From contig CM075937.1 of NCBI GenBank assembly GCA_038030265.1, positions 12,648,001-12,712,000 of the forward strand: a stretch of 64,000 nucleotides of DNA. The letters run 5' to 3'. The DNA is from Corythucha ciliata (lineage: Eukaryota; Arthropoda; Insecta; Hemiptera; Tingidae). How positions within the stretch are numbered: the stretch's first letter is position 1; each line of letters begins with the position of its first letter. The notes beneath the pieces were generated by a model that saw nothing but the letters and a program-made list of their open reading frames with translations, was not told the DNA's origin and made no database searches. The translations under genes and the position numbers were made by a program. This document shows positions 24,706 through 36,046 of this stretch, piece after piece.

Positions 24706-25424
24706 AAGTGATGTGGTCTTGCATAGGAAAGGGTGGTCTTGGTCTTGGAGTGAAATCATGGTCTTGCAAAAATCATCGCATTATTGTATGCATCGCGATT
24801 AAAATAACAAATAATAGTCATGTAAAAGTACATAATATCAAGAGAAAAGTGTAGAAAATAATTAACTTTCGGATGTATAATGATTTATTGAGGCGTTTAA
24901 GTTTTAGTTATGAGCGGTGAGGGGGAATCCCATGTACAGGATGATCAAAACTTGGAAAAATGCATGTCGATATTTACGTTAAAAGTTAATATGGCAAAAG
25001 CCATATTGACTTTGTAATTTTCTCATATAAAAATAAAAATCCCTATAAATGACTGGGTAAATAAGGTGGGTGTTGGGGCGGGGAGGGGGGGTAATGCAGA
25101 TGCTTTTCGCAAACTTTTCTACAAAATAAAGGTAATGTTGGAAAAAAACAAGCAAGCAGATTGATGATAAAAGGCGTGAATAACGTAATTATTTCATAAT
25201 AAGGGGTCAAAGGAACGATTTTTCTTGGGTCTCAATCAAATGAAACAGATGTTGGTGGTTTGACAAGACTGGACATATGTAGTCTTGCATACATCACCGA
25301 GACTACCGTGGTCTTGGTCTTGGGTCTTGGTTTTGCAAGACCTAGACCAGTCCTGCAAGACCAATACCAGTCTTGCAAGACCAAGACCAGTCTTACGAGA
25401 CCGGCCTGGTCTTGCTCATCACTG
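24706..25424. mobile_element. Non-autonomous hAT-type transposon, copy B
   Basis: Shares with copy A (6173-6964) the start AGTGATGTGGTCTTGC, the end CTGGTCTTGCTCATCACT and most of the interior in the same order. The right subterminal region (about 25270-25415) carries many GGTCTTG/CAAGACC words in both orientations, more than copy A. The flanks show no obvious 8-bp duplication, so one edge may be rearranged or the start eroded. No transposase ORF. Confidence 0.7.
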
Positions 25425-25429
25425 TACAA

Positions 25430-25740
25430 AACTGTCGATTTTAACCTAAATTTTTCTGTTTCATTTAAGAAATTAATATTTTACACCCGAAACGACTATT
25501 TCCCTCAAAATGAGATTTTTCACTCCAAAACTTACAATGTCTCACTGTAAATAAAGTTTTCCTCAAAACGGATGATTTTAGGCAAAAAAGGATGACGACG
25601 AATTCGCCTTGAAAACCAGCGATTTCACTACAAAACTGCCGAATTCAACAGACGATTTCACGCCAAAGCTAAATTGTTTCTGTTACTTTAGCGATTCCTT
25701 TAAAAGTCGTATTCAGAAACGTTCCATTGGAGTTCCTTGG
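25430..25740 (+). repeat. Class D degenerate array
   Basis: Units such as CACCGAAACTG, GAATTCAACAG and GATTTCACTACAAAACTG repeat at about 30 bp. The same theme fills 28150-28640. Confidence 0.55.
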
Positions 25741-26007
25741 CAGTTCCTTTAGCTAAAGGGACCTTAAAGCAAACAATGAAAATGTGCTGTAACGTGCGCT
25801 ATACGCAAGGGAGACAAAGGTTGCCGGTCCCGAGGTTGCCTAACACTACGGTATGGGACTGGGGGCTGAGCAGAGTCCAAAGTTAACTTGAACGGCACCG
25901 CAAGTGTCGCAATAGGCGACCCGGTTAAATTCCCTCCTTCCCAATCCCGAGTTTTCCAGTTAGACGAGGTGCCGAAATGAGTGAGTCGATCGCCAGCCCC
26001 CAGCTCG
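25741..26007. other. Unassigned flank of the MULE-like element
   Basis: Ends in the 9-bp direct repeat CCCAGCTCG at 25999-26007. Nothing else recognised. Confidence 0.35.
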
Positions 26008-26164
26008 GCTGTTAGCAAACTGCGACCCAGTGCCCTCGGAACCAGTACAAAGTGCGACCCTACAAATTGATAGCCCTTCTGCAAAGTGCGACCCTGCACC
26101 CTTCCTTTCCTGGTATGCTTACTGCGACCCACCCAGTTCGTCTCCTCAGTTCGTCCCAGTTCCA

Positions 26165-26465
26165 TAAGTTGCAGTTTCCACTCTCCACGCTCGTAATACC
26201 TGCTGTATCTTGCTGAATCGACTTCAGGGTCTCAATAACAAGGAAGATGTGCGGGTGGGACTTATAAAACATTTTATTTATCTTTGAGTGGAAACTCTCG
26301 CAACTGTTGGTTGTTCGAATGGCAGTATGGGAAAACATCGCCCATATAATCGACAAATGTCCGAACTTTGGGGTTTCTCGCTGGCATTTTCGCCATCAGC
26401 TCTTTGTCAAAAAATGCCGGCACGTCGTCAGGATCCAAGAATGGAAGTCCAAAAAATAACTTCAA
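26165..26465 (-). pseudogene. MULE-type transposase fragment, left half
   Basis: Two overlapping frames. One reads FFGLPFLDPDDVPAFFDKEL from about 26460 and the other, from 26356, reads RTTNSCESFHSKINK and PHIFLVIETLKSIQ. From memory, arthropod MULE-domain proteins have this C-terminal layout: an F-x-LPFL segment, then R-x-TN-x-x-E-x-x-H and an I-x-x-LK-x-I helix. A frameshift near 26330 separates the segments, and the sequence after the final helix is deleted relative to the right half. Not functional. The MULE assignment is moderate, resting on motif resemblance only. Confidence 0.5.
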
Positions 26466-26480
26466 AAACTCTTCACATCT

Positions 26481-26684
26481 TCACAGCACATCTTCCTTGT
26501 TATTGAGACCCTGAAGTCGATTCAGCAAGATACTTATATATTAATGCGCTCAAAAAGTACGAAGAAGAATGAGAAGCAGGAATTCCTGCGGAAGAAGATG
26601 TCATGCCTGACTCGCGGAGAAATTACGCAAATGGAATTCGTGAAGAGTGTCTCCCTCAAATTTTTACCGAAGACCAAAAAATGA
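26481..26684 (+). pseudogene. MULE-type transposase C-terminus, right half
   Basis: The + strand frame begins with the same HIFLVIETLKSIQQD segment as the left half and continues with a Lys/Arg-rich helix (RSKSTKKNEKQEFLRKK) and GEITQMEFVKSVSLKF to a TGA at 26682-26684. It then runs into the shared terminal region (GGTATTACGAGC and GACGAACTGGGTGGG occur in both halves). No start codon or catalytic core is present. Confidence 0.45.
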
Positions 26685-26916
26685 GCAATGTAAAAATGAC
26701 GACAATTGATGGTATTACGAGCTAGGTTACGCTAAACGAACTGTATCTGCAGACGAACTGGGTGGGTCGCAGTAAGCACCAGGAAAGGAAGGGTGCAGGG
26801 TCGCACTTTGCAGAAGGGCTATCAATTTGTAGGGTCGCACTTTGTAGAAGGGACAATAATTTGAGGGGTCGCACTTTGCATAAATGGGTCGCAGTTTGAC
26901 AACCCCGCCCAGCTCG

Positions 26917-28145
26917 AGTGTGTCTCAGCCGCTCGGTTAGTTCCCTCAGTGTCATTGTGTCCCCCCCCCCTTGTTAGTTAACTAGTTCTAAGAGGTTTTG
27001 GATTGTTTAGTTAAGTTAATAATGTTTAGCTTGTTAACTTCTCAATTTCGTCATTCTGCCCTGTCCCCCCCTGTAACGGTACCAAAAAGTCCAAAAATCC
27101 CCCACCGTTACAGTGCTTTTGATGGTGACTGTACGCTTTATCATGTGAAACCTCTCGCTGTTTACGCCTTTAAAAGCACATTAGTTATCAAAATTGTATG
27201 AAATGCCAGCCTATTAACATTGCGTAATTTTAATTTATTGATGAGCGTGGACAAGTTCAAGGCCGGAGAGAACAGAAAAGTTTGTGCGGATAACGGTCAT
27301 TGTCCCACAAGGAAATGTCCTGCTGGAGACTGCGTGATCGAGCAACGGCTACTGTTCTATTTTCCAAAATTCGACTGCTGTCAATCGAATGTAACCAACG
27401 GGTGACAACGTCTACAAATTCCATCCTTGGGCCTCAAAACACAACTACTTTGAGACTCATATCCAGACTCCCGTCACCTACGGCGATTTCAAGCGGAGTA
27501 TATGTGCACAATAATTGCAGCCGACGACACCGGGGAAACGACCAAATCTGAAAAGTGGAACGGATGGTTCTCTCACGCTATGGCCACTAGGAAAATATAT
27601 AAGCTGTTTCATTTGCCCCGCAATGCTTTTAGACACTTCCTTTATTGTTCACGATACCACCGGCGCCACCGGTTGGCTGACACCTCGTAGGTCACAAAAC
27701 TCTGCGAGGGCCGTTGCTCGGTACCTATTAGACAGAGCAATGAGTTTGTCCAGTGAATTTCGAAGGACATGTAACGCTCTTCAACTTGTGTGTCAGAAGA
27801 CGTTTTCGTGGAACGCGCAGTATTCGAGTGATAGGCAAAAAGCCTTTTAAAACTCCGGGGGAAGAACACACAGTTTTCTGTCTCCACTGAAGTTCTAAAG
27901 AGGAGTTTAGGATGGAAGAGAAGCCTCTGAGCTCCCGGGGGCCTCACGAGGTGGCGTCGACAGCGATGAGCGAGGACTTTCGTACGTCCTTGCGACTGGG
28001 GCCTCATTCCGAACGGTCGGGAAGAAAATGCAGGGACCCCGTATAAGAAATAACATTACCCCTTCGTGGGAACCACACTTGCGGTATTTTTTCTTTTTTC
28101 CTGACACCTCTGACCAGCCCGCACTGGCACTGGGGCCTTTTCCTG
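26917..28145. other. Unassigned
   Basis: Open frames of up to 121 codons on both strands, without recognisable motifs. A short inverted repeat TGTAACGGT/ACCGTTACA lies at 27073-27115. No gene supported. Confidence 0.4.
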
Positions 28146-28149
28146 GCTA

Positions 28150-28640
28150 CAGCAACCATCGGTTTTCAACACAAAACTAACGAATTCAATACAAAACTGA
28201 AGATTTCACTACAATGCTTTTGATTTTACCGCAAAACAAATTTTTCCAGTTTTCTCTCAAAGAGAAAATTTTACCCTGAAACTAGAGTTTTCACAAATCT
28301 GACCTGAAATTGAAGTTTTTAACCTAAAACTATCAACTGAAAACTGAAGTTTTCACGGCAAAACTGGTGATTTAACCTTAAAAACTTGTGGGTTTACCTC
28401 GAATATGGCGATTTTAGCTCAAAATGGCTATTGAATCGGGTCTTAGGGGGTTTATGCTTAAGCTGAGCTTATGAGCTCATACCCCAATCATAATTTAGCA
28501 TTTTGCGTACAAAAACGTTTAAACCCTTAACAAGGCTTAAACGGACATTGTCGACCCGGCCCTTAAGCGAAAAAATGGTGATTTTAGCACAGAAAAGGAG
28601 ATTTTAGAAGGTTCTAGGCCAGATTAGCTGGACAGAACCA
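28150..28640 (+). repeat. Class D degenerate array, split by a MITE
   Basis: Repeats of GATTTTACC, AAAACTG and GAAGTTTTCAC words at about 30-bp spacing, continuing on both sides of the inserted element at 28446-28562. Confidence 0.6.
28446..28562. mobile_element. Possible Harbinger-like MITE
   Basis: The right end, read inward, starts GGGCCGGGTCGACAATGTCC and then TTTAAGCC. The left end starts GGGGGTTTATGCTTAAGC and is diverged. TTA flanks both sides (28443-28445, 28563-28565). It interrupts a class D array whose words resume after it. The weak left terminus keeps confidence low. Confidence 0.42.
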
Positions 28641-30466
28641 GATTAGCTGGACAGAAGAAAACCAGTTATGAGGCACATCATTTGTCATCGAAATGACTAT
28701 TTGGAGTTTTTGGAAATTCCGCTTTGTTTCCGAAATATTACACATTTTATGATTTTTTGGTGAATCCCCTTTTTCCCCACTTAAATGTTTGCCATACGCT
28801 CATAAAATGGTACTAGCCTAAAACTAATCAGCTCATTCGAAAGAGCACAAAATTTCCTTTAATATGTATCCACTTTCGGGTGAAAACTACCTGCGTACCG
28901 TACATGAGGGCAGCCGATTTACGAAAGAAACAGGTGACTCACATTTCCATACATTTTTCCGGTCTTTTTCTCTTTTGTCCTCTGTTTGTCATCCGGCTGC
29001 AAATCACCGGTTCGCTGTGAAACCTTGACTCCGTTGTTGAACGGTTGTTCGTCGAAGACGCACCCGGAAGTCAGACTTCCCCGTGGCGTCCTCGGACCCC
29101 AGGAGTGAATATTCGTGAGTACAATGTAATCCTTCGCGTAAAATTAATTAATAAATTACAAAAAAACAATGCAAAATACGTGAAAAAGAATCCTTAAATT
29201 TAACACTACCACTAAGGTGGGTATTTCAGATGTTTTTGTGCAGAGAAGCAAAGTCTGAAAAATTTGCTTTTCAGTTCTGGGAAAACGGTATTTTAGGGCG
29301 CAAGAAACGTGCAACTTTGAATTACGTCACCCTTACGAAATTCGTTTTGTGAGCAACAAAAATCCTCGAAATTGACTTTATTTTTATTTTTATGTGAGCA
29401 CCGACGAAACAAAATGTGGCTATCCTGAAGGATTTGTACTTTCAGAACGTTTCTAGTTGTAGGGGGGGGGCGGGGAGCAGCCCCACTAAATCTGCGCTTT
29501 CGAGTCTAGGGGAGGGCTGCTGCCTACCCCTGTAAAGCTCCGGTCCTGGTGTCTGGCTGCGCCCATGGATGAGTCCATATTTTTCTTATGGTGTTAGCCC
29601 AGTGTCGCACGCCGCGTCGCCGCCCCCGGATGGTCGTGCCCGAGGAAGCCGTGTGGCTGACTCATAGTTGTGATAACGAGAGGGACTCAATTATAGGTGT
29701 GTGTGACTCAAGTTCATCTCTCTGAAGGGTGTGATGGCGAGCGTGACTCGTTCATGCTGAAAGAAATTTATATGCACTTAACAAGCCTTCCTTCTCCCCA
29801 AAGAAAAGAAAAGGAATTGGAATCACGATCGATCACATCATCGAATCTCTGTCTTCAATTGACTGTAGCGCAGGCTCTATTACTTGCTGTTAAGCTTACC
29901 AAACTGAATATTTCTAACCGTAACCTGGTTGTTCGAAGAGAAAAATTGACACTTTGGCCCTTGAAACCATGGTTTTAATACTAAGGGAGGAATTGTTAAG
30001 GAAACGGGAAAATTGTGTTGGATGGGTGGGAAACGCGGGCGGGGGGGGGACCCTTAAAATAAGTAAAATCCTTTTTGGCCACTTCGAGCTGCAACACTTA
30101 AAAAACGTGCTTGAAATATTATAGTTCATGGCTGCCCTTCTCACCATCAAAAGCGACTGCAGGGTCCTCGTTTCTAATCATCATCCCACCAGGCTGTTAA
30201 TTAGTCCCCACACGAGTAATTAATTATTATTTATTCTAATTGGATATATTTTTTTGGCATAATTGAAACTTTTTCGCGTTCCAACGGGTTTTTAAAAGTA
30301 AAATTCACAAGTTTTTGTTCGCTTCCAGTATTTTAGCAATACTGTTCCAGGACTCGTCGTTTAATTTTGTTCCGAGCTGAGAAAAAAAAACAAACAAAAA
30401 AAAAAACAAGGTACGTAATTGTGGAATCAATAGTTATAGGGAAAACGCCCAGAGTGTGACACTTAC
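28641..30466. other. Unassigned, probably intron of the TLC gene in its right part
   Basis: No supported coding sequence. GACGCACCCGGAAGTCAG, a G run near 29462 and a GC-richer patch at 29560-29660 stand out only by composition. The right end borders the GT donor of the TLC exon, so the next exon of that gene should lie somewhere to the left; I did not recognise it. Confidence 0.4.
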
Positions 30467-31390
30467 AAAGTTTCCCTCGGCGATTCCTCGCACAATTTTT
30501 TTAACAATAATCCACCCGTAATGTACGTTGATGAGAAAGAGCAACACGAGAAAGACATCGCACACATGACCGATGATTGGATTTTTAATGTGGTGATGAC
30601 GTCGTACTATAATTCTGTCGTTAAAAGTGAATGACAAAATCACATTGGTGTAAAATTTGATATGATTTGCGGGTGAATTATACCCGGGTATCATGATGAA
30701 GGTGTACCACAGGACCCTGACGATAAACCACTGGAAAATGGCGATTGTCATCGCTATTGAGCTAAACATAGTTTTTCGCATCCATTCGGCTATTTTTCCA
30801 ATCTGTGTAATAATGTTTTTGTATAATTTGCTTTTAAAAAAAACACAAATTTCTTTACAAAAAATAGTGGAGACGTCAATTCAAGTAAAAATAAAATAAC
30901 GCAACCGATTCGTACACCGTTGACTAACCATGACGCCATCATAAGCAAAAATGTTACGAAATGATGAAACAAACGCATCTGTAAGTCACGTGTCTCGTGT
31001 CCTTTGATCAGTAAAATTGTCGAATCCACTACTATACTCGTCATGCCCACCGCGTAGCATAGTTCCTGTTGTGGGCTTACGCTCTGTTTTTTAAAAGAAA
31101 AAAATGCTTTAAACAAAACAAAATCACTCAATGGAACGGGCATAAGGATGCTGACTTGATAGGGCCAATTTTTCCAACACGAGTCAACGTCGTACAGACA
31201 TGCATCGTTAATTGTGGCGCTATAGCCGGTAATGACTGCTACTGCATAGGCAACACTCATCCAGCTGGATCAAATGCGGCCGATGAAGTCTTTAAAGTGA
31301 CGTAGTGAAAACTACGGTCGTTGAGAATTTCTTCCCACGTCATTTTTCCAGGCAGCCGTATCCTTTCGTCGAATGAGGAATAATCGAACA
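30467..31390 (-). CDS. TLC-domain membrane protein exon (TLCD4/TMEM56-like)
   Basis: Two - strand frames (30790-31260 and 30434-30781) together read as a multi-pass protein. Segments include YAVGMTSIVVDSTILLI, RLFHHFVTFLLMMASWL, GVRIGCVILFLLELTSPLFF, AIFQWFIVRVLWYTFIMI and VCDVFLVLLFLINVHYGWI. The HH pair in a helix and the LLxELxSP motif before an aromatic stretch are what I know from TLC-domain proteins of the TLCD4/TMEM56 type, membrane proteins linked to lipid handling. The exon ends in GGAAACTTT then GTAAGT on the - strand (donor at 30466), and a CCTCAG acceptor fits near 31391. A one-base shift in an A run at about 30795 separates the frames, and a second shift lies near 31265. These may be sequencing errors, true decay or missed splice sites. 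The gene runs antisense to the channel gene. Confidence 0.6.
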
Positions 31391-31849
31391 CTGAGGACTT
31401 AATTTTTCAAAAAAACAAGAGCAATTACGCGTTGGTGAACCGATAATGAGGATTTTTGGATTTTGGTATTGCTATTTTTGCTGGTTTTTTTACCATTCAC
31501 CTTCCCCCCGCCCCCTTTTATCAATGGTGGGGGTCAATAATTTTGTCTCAAGGCAACACGCGACTAAGTCTCATCCTGAGGCTATTTTTACTTTCAAGCC
31601 TTCGTATAGGATTGATGAAGCCACTTATGAAATACCCTCTCCCACGCTCTCTCTCTCTCTCTTTTCTATTTCCATTTTTTTTTTTTTTCCCCCACTATCC
31701 AAGAGCAGGGGCATGGCACACGCCCCAGGTACGGAATCCTAAGTGGATTATTGTGCCGCTCTTGGATCGGTTGGTCTAATCTAGAGTCCCTCTCACCGCA
31801 TGAGTTTGAGGAGGTCCTCAGCTAGAGTCTCGCTGGGCGGAACATATCA
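31391..31849. other. Unassigned
   Basis: Contains a CT microsatellite at about 31648-31662 and a T run at 31676-31688. Nothing else recognised. Confidence 0.4.
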
Positions 31850-32780
31850 GGCGTGTGAAGCCCGAAAATGCTGATCCTGCGAAGATAGCTCTCTCCTCTT
31901 AATAAGGTTAGAGGTCGTCGCTTCTTAGAAGCGATAAGAGATAATCGCTAACTGGACCCTTGAGCACAAGAGTGACAAGGATGACGAGCTAGCGCGCGCC
32001 GAGTGCGTTGCACTCGAAGAGATAAGCCCCTGCACCGGGGTGTGTTCTTTAGAACGGCCCGCCGAGGGTATGTTTTTTAAAAACTCCCCTCGGCGGGTAT
32101 GCTCCTTAGAACTGCCCTCCACAGGTACGTCCCTGGTCCCATCAATGTCGTGTTTGACCTCGGTGGTATCCATGGACGGAGCAGCCGGTGACTGCGGCGT
32201 TCACGGAAGGTTCTCTGAGCCCCTTCCGAGTTCATCATATAAACTTCTGGGTGAGCCCTTCAAGGTCCTGCCAGAAGCCAGGGTAATATAAGTCCACCGC
32301 CGGCAGAGCCCTGCATGCCGTAAGTGCCGAGGCCTGCGGTAAGCCTATTACACCAGGGGATCGGCCGGTGCCCTGGGGGGTCCGTTCAAAGCACACTTTG
32401 CCCCCTGTGCCATGCAGACCTTAGGTACGGACCAAACACCTTGTCTTGAGGGGGGGAAGGAATAGCTAGAGGAGGTAGGAGACGCCACCCCCTTCTGTCC
32501 CGGACTCAGGACAGCCCCTAACCCGTTGTTTGTCCACGGGGTCGTATTCGGCCCCCATGTCCTATGGGTGTGTCCGACAACGGACTCCCCACAGCACACG
32601 GTGCGCCTTATTCCGACCCAACCCACCATCGCACCGTATCACGGGTCGGCCCAATGGTGGGGCCCCCCATCCGCAACCCGGGGGACGCGCCCGATAGGGG
32701 AAACGAACCCCGTGAAAGGTTTGTAGCCATTCACACGGACCAAGTCCGTCACGGGTTTCTATTTCCATACTAGCTACCAC
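31850..32780. other. GC-rich island of unknown origin
   Basis: Base composition shifts sharply from AT-rich neighbours to GC-rich sequence with many CpG, including CGGCGGGTATGC, GGGGATCGGCCGGTGCCC and GGGGGACGCGCCCG. A local inverted repeat (CCGCCGAGGG at 32060 and CCCCTCGGCGGG at 32087) is present. Frames of 60-107 codons exist on both strands, none with known motifs. It could be a transposon UTR, for example of an R1/I-type LINE, or a transferred fragment; neither is supported. Confidence 0.4.
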
Positions 32781-34365
32781 TGTCCTTTCTATTAAAATAA
32801 TTTGGAAAACTTAGGCAGTATCCCAATAAAATTCAAGTGTCTCCCCCCCCCCATCTCATCAAGTTCAACATCAGCCGACCTCTTTGTCTTTCGACGGAGA
32901 AGTTTTGCCAACTGTCCTGGAACTGGTAGTCATGAAGTAAAGAATAAACTTTCTAACCGTGTGAGTAATAATAATAGAGAAGGAAAAAAAAACCCTCTCC
33001 CCTCGCCACTTCACTCCCCATCATCTTCGAAACTACCACTCCACCTTTTCTCGAGTGGATGCGTGCAAAAATAAAACAAATTTTGTAAGTTTCTGACAGC
33101 GAGCGAAAGAACTTTGCCCTCACATTTCTTTTTTTTTTTTTTTTTTTTTTTAGGCACCGCCGGACAGAGTGGAACGGCAATGAAAACTTTATTGGTGGGT
33201 TGTGAATGGGGGGGGGGAGGAGTATAGTGAGCACCGAGCGGAACACGGTAATAAAATTTATCCTCGAGCCTCTCACATACTTTTAGATCGAACTCTGCAC
33301 GTACACAAACAACAATTTTTTTTTTGTTCTATTCGGACGATTATCACATCAATAACGTTGATAGCTTGTTTTATTATTCAACATTGAGATTTTTTTTTCT
33401 CATTGAAACGCTCAAAAAATGAAATTTCTCATAAATCCACATTAGTGCGGGGTCCAAAATATAAAAAAAGTCGTATTTTGTGAGGTGAAGAATGTGAATA
33501 AAATCCTTCAGTGACGTACAATTAAATTATTCCGTGAGAATCGTTATAATAATTAACTAATTTTCGGCAGTAAATGATGAAAATCTGAGAACTTTAATTT
33601 TATTCCCCAGTGCCGCCTCTATAATGAAACGTAAAATTTTGTGCGTTGTTTCTATTGGAAAAGGTCGTAAAGTTCAGTATGATTTAATTTACATTCTTTA
33701 CACCCTCCCCTCACCCCCACCCTAGCAACAGGTTCAATTGTTCGGGGGGGGGGGGGAGGATAACTATTCCAATTTCAAGTTTAATGTAGTTTTAGTAGTC
33801 AGTATAGACGAACGGTGAAAATAAATTAAACTTTGCGTGGAGGGGAACGTGAATGCTCACTGGAGGGTACAGGATACTCCTGGATCACTGTTCTTTTGTA
33901 TAGTTTCTCTCAAATACATTTTGTGTGTAAGGAAAAGATTCTGTGCGTATCCAATACACGCACAAACGCTGAGGAACGTAAGACTGGAGCCCAGCCAGTT
34001 AGGATAGGAACACTCCTGGCTGTGTGTTTTTGCGGTGTTAGTAAAGTTGCAGGGATGCATGGGCGGAAAAATTTACAACACTGTGCCAGCGGCCAGAGGT
34101 AAAAGTGACACGATTTCCCGTTCAGGCCGCAGCCTCAGCATCGGCTGACCGGAGCGTGTAAACCAGTCTTTGACTTCAGTTGAAGTCATCCTTGGAAATT
34201 ACCACACATCAGCTGAAGTTGCAGTCCACCGGGGCCGTTCTATAGTCATGTATTATAGGGGCCCCTAGGCCCTTAGGCTTATAGGTATTTTTCTGCGGTT
34301 ATTCATCAATTTTCAGGAGCCCGGGTCCATCTGGACCAGGGGCCGCGGCCAATAAAGAAGAAATA
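32781..34365. other. Unassigned
   Basis: No supported gene. T run at about 33128-33151, G runs near 33209 and 33745. Near 34170 a short dyad GACTTCAGTTGAAGTC is visible. Confidence 0.4.
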
Positions 34366-34369
34366 GACC

Positions 34370-35030
34370 CAAAACTGAAATGTAACCGTAAGTAAGAACC
34401 CAAACTTATAATTTCGCGCTGAAATTAAGACCCAAAACTTGTGATTTCGTTGAAATGAAGCCCCAAAAGTTGCATTTTCACTGAAATTAAGACCCGTTTT
34501 CACCAACAAAGTTTAGAATTGATCGCGATTAGTTGCCATTAGCGATCATAATACTTCTGATGCAAAATGCTATTGTAATCGCGATTAGTTGTTGATCGGC
34601 ATTGGTGAAAACGGGCCTAAAACCCAAAAAAAACATCTGTTAGAGCCGTTTAGCCTGGGCTCCCTCGCCCTAAATATTGCAATATTCAGCCAGGAAACTT
34701 GTAATTTCGCTGAAGCTAGGACCTGAAATTGCAAAATACGCACACATGCTTAGCTGTTTAGCTCTTAAGGGGTAGTTGTACGTGTGTTTTTCTCGAAACC
34801 CCCTCCAATCACAATTATCGCCGTTAGTTCAATAGATATCGATTTCTAGGTTGTGTAACACGAATCGTGTCACGAAGCTCGGACTCGATTTTGTATCGTG
34901 AGCACCATATTTCCTTTCCCTGAAGTAAAAGAGTAAAAAACTAGTAATTTCGCGAAGGTTAAAGGCCACAAACTTCCCATTTGCAGGATAGTTAGACCCG
35001 AAACTCACAATTTAGCAGATGTTTACCTCC
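34370..35030. repeat. Class B degenerate array, split by a MITE
   Basis: Units such as ACCCAAAACTTGTGATTTCG, CTGAAATTAAGACCC and AACTTGTAATTTCGC repeat on both sides of the element at 34491-34617. Confidence 0.65.
34491..34617. mobile_element. Harbinger-like MITE
   Basis: 127 bp with inverted ends GACCCGTTTTCACCAA (left) and GGCCCGTTTTCACCAA (right, read inward), flanked by TAA at 34488-34490 and 34618-34620. Interior words GATCGCGATTAGTTG are repeated near both ends. GGCCCG ends with a TAA duplication fit PIF/Harbinger. Confidence 0.78.
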
Positions 35031-35124
35031 GAATGGTGCTATTTCTCTCAATCCGGCTATCCGGAGCGCTGTTATATAGATATCGTCTTCACTCACTTGA
35101 AATGTGCTTAATAACATGCGCTTT

Positions 35125-35700
35125 TTTTAAGGGCAAGTCCATGGCTATAATTGAAAACAAAAAACAGTTAGCGGCTGAAAATGAGGAAAAACGCCTTCTC
35201 AAGGATTGAATTGATAAATAGCGCCCTTTCATGACTGAAATGGAGAAAACGCAACCAGCATTCACGGTTTCGCGATGCAACGTCCGGGTCAAAATTGAAA
35301 AAATTATAGTGTAATTCAGAGTTTATGAACATTTTAACACAGCTAAAATTGAAAAAAAAAAGGCTCGTTCACCGTAGAGTGGAGAGAAAGCCACTCATTT
35401 GTGTCTAAAATTAAGGAAAAACGCAAAATCACGGCTAAAATTGAGAAATTACGCTCATTATATCGGCTAAAATTAAGAAAACTCGCTCTTTCGCTGCTTG
35501 AATTACGAAAACGTCCAGAGCTGAGGTTGCACGATGCAATAAAGTCCAGAGTAAAGGTGCTAAACATGGTTTATAGAGACCTTTTCATTCTTAAAATTGA
35601 TGAATATGGCTCGTTCTCGGTGGAATTGAGGAAACCACACAATTGCAGCAAAAACTTGAGGAAAAACGCTAATTCGCGGCTAAAATTGTGAAATAGGATA
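35125..35700 (+). repeat. Class A array, forward orientation
   Basis: Diverged units with CGGCTAAAATTGAGAAA. The order of units (TTCATGACTGAAATGGAG, then CACGGTTTCGCGATGCAACG, then an AAAAAAAGGCTCG unit) parallels the block at 41330-41600, so these two are paralogous copies of one array. Confidence 0.7.
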
Positions 35701-36046
35701 GGCTCTGCATCCACGCAGGGGCGTAGGTTGGAATTTTCCTTGAGGGGGGGGGGGCTTTTAGCTTTTAAACAATTTAAGACGCTGGTGGCCATTTAGTGAA
35801 GTTGAGGGAAACCGGCTATGCATATACATTGGTCAAATGAGAATTATTCACGGGACTCGCGTGATCGGCTCGCAGATCGAAAAATACTCAGAGAAAATCA
35901 CCGTAAAAATCACTCAGACAGGGGACGATGTTGGAGGAAATGACCAAAATTTAGAAAGGGACGAATCCGCGAGTAGTGGGGTTTCTCGACACACGGAAAC
36001 CTAAAATTCAGCGTATTTTCAATCATAAGAGTCGATGAAGATAATT
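35701..36046. other. Unassigned
   Basis: Includes CATCCACGCAGGGGCGTAGG, which resembles (inverted) CGCCCCTGCATCCACG at 41310. No gene seen. Confidence 0.4.

Larger units (their letters stand above)
26008..26907. mobile_element. MULE-like element arranged as an inverted dimer
   Basis: Both outer ends carry CAAACTGCGACCCA in inverted orientation, followed inward by several GGGTCGCACTTTG words and an inverted block holding TAGCCCTTCTGCAAAGTGCG. A 9-bp direct repeat CCCAGCTCG flanks the unit (25999-26007 and 26908-26916), the length expected for Mutator/MULE insertions. Both halves contain the same 3' end of a transposase-like gene, pointing outward. It is therefore two 3' halves joined head to head near 26470-26485 and not a simple element. 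Confidence 0.7.

Noticed and set aside
24698..25432. 8-bp target duplication for hAT copy B
   Set aside because: Flanks ACGAAGTG and TACAAAAC do not match, so only copy A has a supported duplication.
27502..28107. Overlapping frames of 60-120 codons on both strands as a small gene
   Set aside because: No motif, no consistent strand, no splice signals of note.
31850..32780. Bacterial or symbiont DNA
   Set aside because: GC-rich, but no ORF with bacterial gene features or ribosome-binding sites; left as an island of unknown origin.
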